NCBI GenBank assembly: GCA_030248065.1
Contig: JASAMV010004535.1
Coordinates: forward strand, 1 to 64,000
DNA from: Rhynchonema sp. JSB1_4
Taxonomy: Eukaryota > Nematoda > Chromadorea > Monhysterida > Xyalidae
Direction: 5' to 3'
DNA length: 64,000 bases
In this document: piece after piece, positions 12,828-24,078 of the stretch
Position numbering within the stretch: position 1 is the stretch's first letter
How the letters are laid out: each line of letters starts with the position of its first letter
Translations under genes and position numbers: made by a program
The notes under the pieces: generated by a model
What the model was told of the DNA's origin: nothing
Seen by the model: the letters and a program-made list of their open reading frames with translations, nothing else
Databases searched by the model: none

Positions 12828-13603
12828 CAGAGGTCGCAATCGGGCCGGGTTTGGCCGGCCCCGGCCCGGCCCGAGCCCCCAAATCTCCGGCCCGGCCCGG
12901 CCCGACCCGTACCCCCAAATATCCGGCCCGGCCCGAACACCCAAATCTCCGGCCCGGCCCGAATTTTTGGCTCAGATTTTAACCCAATTTTTGTCTTAAT
13001 TTTTGCGATTTTTGAATCTGTTTTTTTGGTTGAAAATTCATTGTTTTCCATGAAAAAGTCGCCAGATAGACAATACCAATGGTGTGGCTGGGCGGCTGGG
13101 GGGTGGGTGTCCCCCCTAGGTACAGTAGGTAGGTAAGGTAGATGACGCGCCATCCTGGTACAGTAGGTAGGTCGCCGCCCCCGGCTGGTGCAGTAGGTTG
13201 CTATTTTTGGCTCAAAATGGTATAAAATCGATATTTTTCACTCCAAATAATCGAAAAATCGCGCGCTGCGCGGGAAATGAGGGTTTTAGAGTACATTTTC
13301 ATCTAAATTTAGACATAAAAAATTTTGTTCCCCCCCCCAAGCTCGGCCGGTACAGTAGGTAGGTTGATTGCAGGCCTTTCTGGTGGTACAGTAGGTTGAT
13401 TGCACGCCTGGGTAGCCACACCACTGGACAATACTGATCACTTACTTGCCAAATCCGTCAGAAATTTTAGTATTTTTGACAAAAAAACCCTACTTTTTCA
13501 GTAAAATAAGTCACTTCAGAAGCTTCGGGCCGGGGTGCCCGGCCCGGCCCGACCCTCCAAATCTCCGGCCCGGCCCGAGCCAAAAGCCCGATTGCGACCT
13601 CTG
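12828..13603. mobile_element. Family B hAT-like element, complete, split by family C
   Basis: Starts CAGAGGTCGCAATCGGG, ends CCCGATTGCGACCTCTG (perfect 17-bp inverted repeats), with the exact 8-bp duplication TTGCGTAC (12820-12827 and 13604-13611). Keyword CCGGCCCGGCCCGA. The interior contains element C. Confidence 0.9.
13077..13426. mobile_element. Family C hAT-like MITE, innermost of the nest
   Basis: 350 bp. Starts CAATGGTGTGGCTGGG, ends AGCCACACCACTG; exact duplication GACAATAC (13069-13076 and 13427-13434). Keyword GGTACAGTAGGTAGGT is repeated several times on both sides of a core that contains TCGCGCGCTGCGCGGG. Confidence 0.9.
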
Positions 13604-14430
13604 TTGCGTACACAACAGAATACAGCTTTTTAAGCATAATTGCCGCTGTTGAAGTTAGAAAATACCGAAAACGAGCCATTTTTATGGGCATTATTAACAA
13701 TGATTTTTTTCGTCGGGGGGGCAAATGAAAAATATAACCCCCCCCAATAATTGACCCTCCATAAATTGAACCCCCCAAAATGACCCCAGTGAAAAAATAG
13801 ACCCCCCGGGTTCTATTTCCGACAATACGGTACACTGGGGGTAAGTATGATGCGCGGTTGGGACCGGAAGCGTGAAGGCATGATTTTGGTCACCCAAAGA
13901 GGCGAAAAAACACCGTTTTTGTGATACAATTTTGGCCAAAAAAATGAGGTAAAAATAGTAGTTTTTTTCCAAATTTTCGCCGAAATTCGCCTAAAAATAG
14001 GTACTATAGGTTGGTTTTTGGGAAAATACGGTCGAAGAACACCGATTTTTGCCATAAAAAGGTATAAAATTGCTTGTGAGAGGTATGATTTGGAGTTGTG
14101 AGAGGTAAGTACTCAACTGCCCCCCCAACCACCCTCGGCAGTGTACCAGGCGGGGCGAGCCAAAAGCCCAAAATCGCGGCCCGGCCCGGACCGACGATTG
14201 CGACCTCTGCAAAAAAAGCAAGGGTTGATCCTGACCGAAACCGAAAGGCACATTACATCACATGAACGGAATCCAGTTCTAAATTTCTGTTTCGTTCCAC
14301 AATTGGCTCAGGCTTTGTGGGCACCGAAAAAATACGGCTCCCCAAACAGCCCAAAATACAGGCTCTCCAAACAGGGAAGGAAGCAGGAAAGGACGGAAGC
14401 AAGCAATTCAATTCTTTCAAGTCAATTGCA

Positions 14431-17400
14431 ATGGCTGCTCGTCAACTGGTTCGACAACAGCACAAGACTCAGGCCCAACAACAAACGGCTGAAGCTCAGA
14501 CACAGAAGCAGGTTAGCCTTAGCTAGCCACGGTGCAGCTGTCCAGGCTGGGCGGCAGCAACCTGCTGCAGTGTAGATCGGAGACCGGACCCCCCGTTTTT
14601 TCAGAGGGGGAGATAGTGCACCCCCAAATGGGGGGAACCGAAATTCAGGAAAGTCATTTTTGTGGTGAAAAAAATGGCTATTTGACATTTGGCTATCTAA
14701 AAAAAATTTTGTCCTGGGTATTTTTGCCTCTTTTTGGAAAAAATCTTCATAAAGAGGGTATTTTGGCGACTTTTGAGACCATCGACTTAAAATCACATTT
14801 TATGCCTAAAAGAGCCCATTTTAGGCCTAAAATCGCCTATTTTAGGCAAAAATTGGGGGATATACCTAGTGTACCCGGAGGGCAGTGGCAGTGATGTGGC
14901 TACTTTGGCGTGCGGGTAGGGTGCACAGCTGGAAAATAAGGGGCGGGTAGGGGGTAGTGTACCTGGAATCTTAAGGGGGAAATCCGGTTTGGGGGGGGGA
15001 AGATTTTTCGGGGCGGGTAGGGTTTAGGGTACAATACAAGTTTTTTGGGTGCCTATTTTTATGTGCTATAAAGTGCATATATCGCGCGTAGCGCGCGAGT
15101 TTTTGCACTTTTAAGGGTTTTCAATCGACATTTGGGCATTTGGACAGGGCACCCTGCCACTACTATGGGGTGGAGTTGGGGTACCAGAGCGGGGCGGGTA
15201 CTGGGGTAGTGTACCAGGCCGGGGCGGGTAGGGTACCATTGCGGGGACCCCCCCGCAGCGGAACTACACTGCCGACCAGTGCTGTGGCTGGGGGGTCCTA
15301 TACTTGCGTATTTTTCCGCAAAATATATTTTTGGAAAAAAAACCGTTTTTTTCCGAAAAAAACCGTTTTTTTCCAAATATTTTTCCAGTACTTAAGGATA
15401 CCCATGGTCCAAAAACGCCTATTTTGGAGAAAATTTTGTCGGGAAATGGCCTGAAACAGGCTAAAAATGCACTTGGAGATTAAAAAGTGCTCATTTTGAA
15501 CTGTTTAGCACCGATTTACATTGGTTTTGACAACATCCTTTCGCAACCTTTGAAAATATTTCGGAAATTTTTGGAAAAAAAACCGTTTTTTTTCCAAAAG
15601 TTGCCACTTGGAAAAAAACGGGCCTCGGAAAAAAACGGTTTTTTTCGGTTTTTTTTTTCGGGAAAAAAACGGTTTTTTTTCGGCCCGCAAGTATAGGGGG
15701 TCCCCCGTGGTACCCTAGAAAAACCGTTTTTTTTCATCCGCCAATGACTTTTTTCAGTGGGAAGCCATCTTCGGCGTGGGCAAGACTGACTCAGCGGTCG
15801 GTTCGTCGATCTTTATGCGACGTTTGATTGCTGCCGGTGTGTCCCAGATCCTCTATCTCCGCAATCTGCTTCCCCACGACGCGTTCAAAGGCCGTGATCT
15901 TGAAGGTCGGTGCCATGCGATCGTCTTGGGGCTACAGTCCAAGCCCAGTTGTAAGAGAATTCGTGGTAAGGGATACCGCGCTGTGAGAGACAACTTTTCA
16001 TGCCATAAATTTCTTCGTAGTTTTTAAGCGCTCCATCAGTGGTGGCCCGGGGCCTGGACTGACCCCATACCAACCACCGCAGTTTTCCATACCGGTGTTT
16101 TACACTCCCACTTGGGGCCAAGTTTTCCAAAAATCAATCAAAAAAGCATTGGTTTTCTTCACAAACGTGAGCAAAAGCAGTTACTTTCCCCAAATTTTTT
16201 CAATGGAAAGTGCTGCAAGATCGAATTTGATGCTTTGAAATGCAAACAAGCGATTGTGATAACATTAAAAAATAAGCGATGATTTCCCGAAATTTCATGA
16301 ACCTACCTACCTACTCAAAAAACTCGAGAGCGCTCAAAAATGTTTGAAACATGAAGGCCAATTTTCCACCTTTTTTCTGAATGAAGTAACATGGGCTACA
16401 TATGGAGAACTCCGCAAGTGTTTGTGCGTAAGTGTTGTTCCTGAGCGCCCCCAAAGGTACACGAATTTTCCCGAACCTGATACACTAGTGCACAAATTTC
16501 CCCTATGGCCATGCATGGGTACATCAACTTCCCCAATTTTTGCAAAAAAATAGGAACTTTTGGCCTGAAATAGGCATTCTTAGTCCTAATATAGGTGATC
16601 TTTAGCTCAGTGTTGTCGAAAGTCGCCTTTTCTTCGAACGGCATGTTCCGGTCATGATCCGTTATAGTGGAGTACTCGTTTGGCGCCGATATAGTGTCCC
16701 GAGCCTCTCTTATTACGGGGCTTGACTGTATTGCACGATCTACTTATCTTCTTCCGTTCTGCTCGGTTTTGATAATGTTCGTTTTGGTAATTTTCATTTC
16801 ACTGACAGGACAGGCAACATTACAAACCCTTTAGATTTGAATCTGAAAGTTGTGCACGCCGTTCATCCCAAGGGTGCGCGCCTGATTCGCTATTTGTCCG
16901 GCTCATTTGACGCTATCACAAAGGGATACGTTAGTAGTGTTGATTTGCTCCGGGGTTGATTGTTTTTGGTTCCAATTATTGTGATTCAATTGAATACATG
17001 CCAAAGGATTTTTTCAGTTGAAATCGATGATACTGATGGTTTACGAAAATGCTGACAGACCTGATGTTAGTTATTCAAGGAGTTCATGCTTCTTTTTTTA
17101 TCATAACACGCCAAACTTACAGATCGTGTCCGAGGTTTACACATTCAATGTGAAATACAATGCCGATAACGTGGCGACGCTGTCAGTTGAATCGTTAGTG
17201 CATTTGGTCATGACGATGGTGCATTGTCTCTGATGCGCCCAGGATTTTCGTTTTCGAAAGCGATGTTGCCAGTTTAACCAATCAGCAAGTTAACAGAATT
17301 CGGTTCCTTGTCAATGACAAAAGCACCACTGTGCTTCTATCACTAATTTACGTGCATGGTTTTATGCGTCACTGAGAGCAATAAACCAAACCAACCAACA

Positions 17401-20400
17401 AAAGCACCACCATAAACCGAAAAAGCTTATTGATCGATCATTTTTGTGCAAAGCGCTTCACAAGACACCAGTGCACTTGCATCAAGATCTGTGGCGACCT
17501 CTTGTATTTCACGCGGTTCACCGCTAAAGCTTTTGTCGTCATTGAGAAGGCCCAAGCGCCATTTGAGTTCGGAGGGCGAAACTGCGCCCGGCGGCCTCAT
17601 GCAATGCGTCCCCACAACACAAGGCCAAACCGCAATGTTGCTGATCCAAATGCGGGTCCACAAGACCAGTGCACTTCGGTTCCATGTGGCCGAATCTGGA
17701 TTTTGAACCGAGTGTAAGCCAAAGCATGCGTAGGTGGCGTGAGCAGAGACATGCCAACTACAGTCAGGGTTTTTTTAAAAATGGGCCAGTGGCCCGTTTG
17801 TGGCTCATTTGAAAAATCTTGTGGCTCATTCAAAATCTTTAGTGGCTCAATGAGCCACCATTAGTGGCAAAAAAACCCTGACTGCAGTTCACCATACCTG
17901 GGAAAATGATTCAGTTCCAATCATCCGACGTCCACCCCAATTCGTCAATGGGCGCAACGTTCGTTCTCGGCATCGTCCACCGACAATGTGCGTCGTGCAG
18001 CCACACGTCTGTTGCGTACACTCAATCAGCACGTACAGTTGATGAAGGACCTGCCCAAACACGCACAAGTCACCATTAAGTTGTTGTACCACGATCGTGA
18101 GTGCAAGCACATAGTTACCGTATTGTCCGAAATAGAATATGCAGATTCTATTATATGGGGGATTATTTGCTGGGGCTTCCATTTCGTCACTCGCTCAAAT
18201 CTGAAGCAGAAAAGCTAAGTGTTCAAAATTTCAAATTCAATCCCAGGGGGACTGGAAAATCGCTTTCTGCTGCAGTGTCGATTATGTTTTGCGCATTTTC
18301 AGACACGCCCGACGACTACGAGCCGCCCAACTTTCGCGCTAGTTCGACTCTGTATGAATTCCCGAACGACAAATCGCCGATGGAGTGCACAATTGGCAAA
18401 ATTGGCACCGAACATCACGCGTTGGTTATTCGTTTGTGTCGATTGTACTTGGTGCTGCGTTCTTCAGTCCTTGAGCACATTCTTCAGCGTGCGTCTCAAC
18501 ATCAAATCGATCTACTACGAATCATCGGACGACGAAATGGTCGTCGAACCGACTCCGTCGCCACAAAAACGTCATCAGAAAAAAGACCAAAGTTCTGGAA
18601 CTCCGAAACCATTGGATGCACTGAGTGAGTTTCACTCGTCATGGGTGTCGTGTCAAGTTGCAAAAAAACCCTGGTGTTGAGACAGGTATTGTGCCGGATC
18701 CTGACCCTGAACCGTTTACGGTTGAATCGGCAGTGCTGCAAATGCCACCACCACGTGTCAAGCATGAACCGTTGTCTGTCGTCAACAATACAACCTTGCT
18801 GCACGATTCAAACTCACAGGTGCCAGGGAGGGATTATGTTTTCACATTCGGTGGCAACACTGCATCCAAACTGTACCTAATGGCCGTGTCAATTCAGGGT
18901 TCGGTGTCGTCGTCGGACACAGTGTTGGCCGGTCATGCTGTCACAACGGTGGGCGTCAACGCTGATCGTATTCGACGTCGGGTGGCTGCGCGTACGTTCA
19001 ATGCACATTTTACATTCTATTTGTTTGCTGCCCGTTTGCCTCCTATTTCGTAACCCACAGTCACACGTACCCACCATTATAGTCACTTCGGGCGGTTGGT
19101 TGGTTTATTGTCTCAATGACGCGTAAAACCATGCACGTAAATTAGTGATAGAAGCACAGCTGCAAGACCGGGTGGGACAATTACGAAATGAAATACGGAG
19201 CTCAATCGCCACCGCGTCCGGATGCGGTCAACGGGATGTATATGGCTATGTCTCGTTCGATACGCATTCACGTCAGCCTGGGGACGCCAGCCACGTCGCT
19301 AAATGGTGGTACACAGAAGTGGCGGACAATCATCCACACACCATCTGTTCTGGACTGTTGACAACATGGACTGATACCAATATGCCCTCTGAGCCCGGCA
19401 TTGCCGTTTTACGAAGACGAGGATTAATGCATAATTTTCAGTTCTGTTAACATGTCCTATGATCTGTCCTGATGTCCGAGATCTCTTTCTCTCTCCTTGG
19501 CGCTTTAGTAGCTTTTATTTGCTGTAGTTTTGTTATAACCATTGTTGTAACTATTTTTATTTCCGTAATTGTCCCCCAGTGATGTCGTTGAGAAATCGAA
19601 ATTTTCCCATACCCAGCCCAATTTTCGGGCAATTTTCCATACATACCCCCAAAAATCAAAAATTTCCCATACCAGGGGAGTTTCTCCAAAAACTCAAAAA
19701 TTTCCCATACCCGAGGGTGGGGGTTTTGAAAAAATGACCCCAAAAATCTTCTAAAAGTGCCAAAAATTGGTCTAAAAAGTGCTTGAAACAGAGTATTCTT
19801 GCGGCAGCGAGCGATTTTTTGACATTTTTGGACGAAAAATGGTCAATTTTGGTACTTCTCGTGGTCAAAAAGTCATTTCTTATGGGTGCTTGTTCCAAAA
19901 GTGAAAAATTTCCCATACCCCATACCCTCGGCCGATTTCCCATACCCCACTCCAGGGGGGTACCCCCAACCCCCCTCCCTAACGACACCACTGTGTCCCA
20001 CCTAGTCTTCGGGCGGTAATGATGAGGTTGACTCGTGCCAATCGTTTTGACTTGACCTAACAACCCACAGCGAGACGACCACGGTTTGACGCGAGTTGCA
20101 TTAGTGCCCCCTTACAGAACGTGCCGCCGTCGTCAACAAGACGACCGAATCGAATGCAAGCAGCAAATCGTTGTCGTCGACCTCGAATTGGTGGCACAAA
20201 CCGGCATCGAATGTGAATCGACGCTCAAAGGACACGTCGGCGAGACAACGCGCGCGAAAACGACACGTCAATGACACCACTAATGTTGGTGCTTGTGTTG
20301 GAGGCAGTCTAGTCACGCTCAGTTAGCCGTACATGTCATTGTGCATCCGCGATCCGCCCATGCTGCGTCTGTGTATGTGCACTGAGAATGTGGACGGACG

Positions 20401-21445
20401 CACGTGCACGAAGGCTTGTTATCATGTCCATTGAGGATGTATTTTGAAATGATATTGGTCGCACAATGACTTTATAAGAATTGGTCAAATTTTTTTCCTG
20501 AATCGCAAAGCAGGCTTGTGACCGGGCAATGACGTTGCGTTGCGCGATCACACACAAAACACGTAGTGAAGAGAATGTTTCAGACCTGCGGCAACGTGGT
20601 TGATCTGCTAGATTATTTTCAGCTGAAAATGTTTTGTGAGAATCACAAATAGCACAGTAGTTAAGAGTGACTGAACGTGAAAATCAGGATTGATTTTGAT
20701 GAATTCTTATGTGGTCATTGTGCGACCAATACTGCTTGTATTGTTTGCTTAGAAACTGATGGAAGGTTTGTTGTCATACTTTTGTCGTATTACTCTGTTT
20801 TATCAATGTGTTGTGACAGACGAGCGAGCGTGATGACGAAAACAGCCACCAGCCGGACGTGACATCGACCCAGAAGAAACGGCTGAAGATGTCGTCGTGC
20901 GCCGATATCGCTGACTCCGACACGGCGTTGGGACCGATTTACAAGCGCAACAACAACAACACTACGGTACCACGGCGGGGGAGCTATGTAGTTATGTTCA
21001 GCTGTACAGCCGTGTTGTGGACAACAACAACGCTGTTGATAAGAAGATTCAGTGTTTAGAAAAGTGAACCAATATTTTTTTCTTTTCAGAAACCGACAGA
21101 CAGCAGCACATCGCAGAAAAATGTCAATCGTCAACTCAAGTACGCTGATCGAGGTATGTAACATTAGCGCCGTGGTGTGCTCTTGCGGCGGATCTAACAT
21201 CGGTCAATAATTTCTTGCTATATATATTCGAAGGTTTAGCTTTGATGAGCTAATGTTTGAGAATTAGCCTGGATGCAATTCACGAAAACATCAAACAAAC
21301 GGTGAGCTCATAGCAGTATTTGTTTGCAGCGCCAGTTGAGGAAATCAGTCAAATCACTTTGAGCGATCGTCGTGACCAAAGTGGCAACACAAGTGGTTAT
21401 CGTTCGACCAACATCAGTACGCGCAATATACGTCAATGTAGCTAA
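14431..21445 (+). CDS. Meiotic HORMA-domain protein (HORMAD/HIM-3/HTP-like), 14 exons
   Basis: Chromosome-axis protein expected to act in meiotic synapsis and crossover control (family knowledge). Exons: 14431-14511, 15758-15965, 16835-16929, 17018-17065, 17123-17193, 17915-18096, 18303-18420, 18488-18624, 18686-18819, 18898-18991, 20118-20266, 20820-20966, 21090-21153, 21330-21445. All phases agree and give 547 residues. HORMA domain about residues 33-275: VSQILYLRNLLPHDAFKGRD, then LIRYLSGSFDAITKGYLKSM, SEVYTFNVKYNAD, TRLLRTLNQH with KHAQVTIKLLYHD, and TPDDYEPPNF. The C-terminal half is Ser/Arg/Lys-rich and likely disordered. Introns 1, 5, 6, 10 and 11 hold transposon sequence. The first exon (MAARQLVRQQ) is the least certain; exons 10-14 rest on phase and composition. 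Confidence 0.85.
14568..15715. mobile_element. Remnants of family I and two further keyword elements (HORMA intron 1)
   Basis: From 14568 (CAGTGTAGATCGG) to about 14880 the sequence follows family I: GAGGGGGAGATAGTG and TTTTAGGCCTAAAA words. From 14940 to 15245 the word GGCGGGTAGGGTA recurs around a core with TATCGCGCGTAGCGCGCGAG (15077-15096). A third piece (about 15277-15700) starts CAGTGCTGTGGCTGG; TATACTTGCG and CGCAAGTATA bracket repeated AAAAAAACCGTTTTTTT words. I could not find matching 8-bp duplications for these, so boundaries are approximate. Confidence 0.5.
17761..17884. mobile_element. Short hAT-like MITE in HORMA intron 5
   Basis: 124 bp. Perfect 16-bp inverted ends CAGTCAGGGTTTTTTT and its complement; interior with three GTGGCTCA words. 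It ends about 30 bp before exon 6. No convincing 8-bp target duplication was seen. Confidence 0.65.
18118..18160. mobile_element. Family A terminal remnant in HORMA intron 6
   Basis: CCGTATTGTCCGAAATAGAA after TA matches the family A end with one change. The rest of the element is not recognisable, so this is a solo end. Confidence 0.5.
19577..19993. mobile_element. Family E hAT-like MITE copy 2 (HORMA intron 10)
   Basis: About 417 bp. Starts CAGTGATGTCGTTGAG, ends TAACGACACCACTG. The flanks TGTCCCCC and TGTCCCAC agree at 7 of 8 positions. Word TTTCCCATACCC is repeated near both ends around an AT-rich core. Aligns end to end with the copy at 42028-42455. Confidence 0.85.
20453..20731. mobile_element. 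MITE family 1, copy 2 (HORMA intron 11)
   Basis: 279 bp, same inverted ends (TATTGGTCGCACAATG) and same orientation and interior as the copy at 1750-2026, with scattered substitutions. Flanked by TA. Confidence 0.85.
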
Positions 21446-24078
21446 TCGGTGATGCACTTCATTTCGTTTTGTTCTTTGTATTTCACTTTTCTGCTGTTTT
21501 TGTTGCTTCTTGTTTGCCGGTTTTGTCGTTTGGATTTTGTTTTGTTTTTCTTTTGTCGCCAGTTCTAGTTAATTCACGTGCCTATTGTGCAAAGTGTCAA
21601 CTATTGTTTCTCTCCATGTGGTGCGGTCAGTGTAACCATTGCATTTGCAAAATTGTTTTTATCTGTGTGAGGATGTTAAGTTACAAGATGTAATTCTTTG
21701 GTTTGATGAACTTGCGAAATTTCTTGCTTTGTTATTTGAATTAGCACATGTTATAACAAACTTTGTTTGTGTGTCACTGGGTAAAATCGTTTGGCAGATG
21801 GCACGAGATCCATGTACTCTTGCTTGGCTGATCGTTTCAAACCGAACAGAAAAACGAACCTCCCAATACGAGCGCCATTGAAGAAACAATGTTTACACAC
21901 CGGATTGACACTGGTTTTGTCTCTGCACATCCATTTTTAAAGGAAACCAGTGCAGTTCGTGCGGTGGTTCTAAGTGTAACTGCAAATCTCTTCCTGTGGA
22001 CTCTCGGCAGACAGTCGAAAATGCTGCTGATACAACATTCGACGCTACTTTCATTCATACCTAACGAGACAGCAATTTTTGTCCCGAAACGTGTGCGCCA
22101 CGTTGATCTGGTTGTGAGTAACCAGCTGACCACCTGCCCAATTCCCTCTTCAAACAAGCATCTTATGACGTGCACTCATATATACTCGGGCAATTCTTTT
22201 GGGAGAAACTTTTCAACCGCGTTGCCTGATCCGTAAAGCGCATTGTGCGTGCACTGGCTACGGAAGTCACGTGATCGCTGTACCCAGTGCACGCATCATG
22301 CGCTTCACGGATCAGGCAACGCGTTTGAAAAGTTTCTCCCAAAAGAATTGTCGGAGTATACGTGCATATACCTGCGTGGTGGCTGGCCAGCACGCAAAAC
22401 AACAAACAGGACAAAGCGTCAGCGAGCGAAACACTGAATAAATATTTTCAAATCGACTTACAGACGCGCGCTGTTTCGAATGTGCGCCAAGCCAATGGCG
22501 TTACATCGCACCACCCTCTTTACTGGTCTGAAATACACATGTAATCCCGTCAGTTACATTTCTAATGGGTGAGTGACGTATATACTTCGGCACATCGAAT
22601 ATGGCGATTGTAACACTTGCATTGTTGTGTTGTATATATCGACTTGTGAATAAGTGTTCGTGTTTTTATTCTAGTTTGTTGTGGTGGTGACAATGGGAGG
22701 GCTACAGTTGTTGGGTGCAACTGAAAGCTCTGCAAGACTGCTTTCTTCTGGCGGCCCCACAAGACCGCTTTTAATTGAATCCATCAGCCCATCGATGGTG
22801 ATTTTGGCGTTAAGGTTGTTGATGATGGTCCGGTGCTAGACAGTTATGACTGCAACAAATTAATTATACCTACTGCTACCTAAACTAAATCGAATTGCTT
22901 TTATTGACCATAAATTACCACCTTGGGTGACACTTCCCCTGCTCCGAGCGTTGCAACCACAAGCGCACCCCACGGTACATAAATGCTATAATATTTATGA
23001 TACTGATATGCGGTTGTCCACTTGTCGTTGTCTGTCAGTAATCAAACTTTTTATCGACTTTACATCTCAATGTTTGACAGTCTGATCGATGGGAGTTTTT
23101 TTGATTATCCGCTGCGACGAGCAACTTGAAACTGGTTGCAATGCGCTATAAGTGCCCCACGCACGAGCCTTTGCATAACACACGTTATGTTTATGTAAAA
23201 TCATTTGGCATATGTACTGTATGTATACATATTACGAAAAATTACAGCGCTTTACGAAAAGCCGATTAGCTGATCAACACTGAACTTATACAAACTGCGT
23301 TACTGCAGGCAGACAACAAAACAGAGGAAAACAATAATTGTTTCTTTGTTTTTGTTCGCAACCAGCCTTGGCCATTGTGCATTGTCATTTGCGAGCTTTG
23401 TACTTTTCGGTTATCAAAGGGTACACCCAAAGTTTGTGTTATCCTTCACTCACTGTGTGACCGTGGGTCGCGGCTCACTGCACACCGCTGCTCTCATGTC
23501 ACTCTGGCTGGGAGCGTCGATTTTTAGCAATCTTTTATAAACTTTTACAAGTCCACGCCTGAGTTGGCTCACGATCACACCAGCTGATGTGGTCTATTCA
23601 GAATATTTGTGTCACACACGTAAGCAAAACAAAAACTTTTTCCAAGCCAGTTCCTTGTACTATACATAAATAGGTGCTCCGCGTTACCCAATATTTCATG
23701 GAAGCTCCAATGAACAGACTGGTGTGTGAGTGAACGCACGACCAACAGTTGTGCGCTTTACACTAATATTTTGAATCCAAATAAATTTTGTACCACAGAG
23801 CTCTGTAACTGACTTTTATCTTTTTTGTATTTCTAAATTTTAGTCTTTGTAGTACACTGTTCAACCATACGATGTCTCAATAACAGAATATATTTTTTGT
23901 ATTATTTTGTTTATTTCAGCAATACAGGATTGTGCCCAGACAAAGGACGGAGCAAAGCTACGCCCACGCACGGCGGTGGCTTTTATTTGACAAAAAACGC
24001 GGACCAAATTTATCTAAATCTATACTCCTGTGGCGGCAATTCACTACTAGGGAGAAAACAGGCACCCTCGGTCTGAAA
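21446..24078. other. Intergenic between HORMA gene and first Lustrin-like gene
   Basis: No exon chain recognised. It holds the long hairpin at 22170-22368, listed separately. The rest is AT-rich with no convincing coding frames. Confidence 0.5.
22170..22368. repeat. Long near-perfect hairpin (fold-back)
   Basis: The left arm (about 22170-22262) contains CAATTCTTTTGGGAGAAACT and GCGTTGCCTGATCCGT. The right arm (about 22274-22368) is its reverse complement with only a few mismatches; the loop is short. It could be a fold-back MITE or a hairpin RNA source. No second copy in the window. Confidence 0.75.

Larger units (their letters stand above)
12642..13830. mobile_element. Family A MITE copy 2, split by family B
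   Basis: Ends CCGTATTGTCGGAAATAGAA and exact complement, flanked by TA (12640-12641 and 13831-13832). It is inserted in the terminal CCACTACACTG of family G copy 1. Without the family B insertion and its duplication it is about 405 bp and aligns along its length with copy 1. Confidence 0.85.
10044..13837. mobile_element. Family G hAT-like element copy 1, host of most nested insertions
   Basis: Starts CAGTGTAGTGGCTGGGGGG and ends TACACTG, flanked by the exact 8-bp duplication GGGGTAAG (10036-10043 and 13838-13845). Keyword GGTACCTTGCAACC is repeated near both ends. Its AT-rich core near 11940-12090 contains AATCGCGCGCTCGGCGCGC. An uninterrupted inverted copy lies at 43048-43421, which confirms which segments here are insertions: D1, F1, H1 and A2. 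It has no transposase frame. Confidence 0.85.
10004..14137. mobile_element. Family D element copy 2, split by family G element
   Basis: Starts CAGTGTGGCGGCAGGCCC right after the family B sequence CTGATCAC. It is interrupted at GGGGTAAG (10036-10043) and resumes at the duplicate GGGGTAAG (13838-13845) with TATGATGC. It then runs through the D core to GAGGTAAGTACTCAAC near 14102. The right terminus is lost or altered near 14137, so no target duplication can be read. Confidence 0.6.
9828..14209. mobile_element. Family B element, outermost of the nest, 5' end truncated
   Basis: Left part (about 9828-10003) matches the left part of the complete family B copy at 12828-13603: CCGGCCCGGCCCGA words, then GAATTTTTGGCTC, then TCCATGAAAAAGTCG and GACAATACTGATCAC. 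The right end (about 14150-14209) ends in GATTGCGACCTCTG like the complete copy. Everything between is other inserted elements, so this is the outermost layer. The true 5' terminus CAGAGGTCGC is missing, and some sequence at the right junction appears deleted. Confidence 0.6.

Noticed and set aside
14568..15271. Attempt to read family I copy 2 as one complete element ending GGAACTACACTG
   Set aside because: Flanks ACCTGCTG and CCGACCAG do not match, so the two ends probably belong to different elements.
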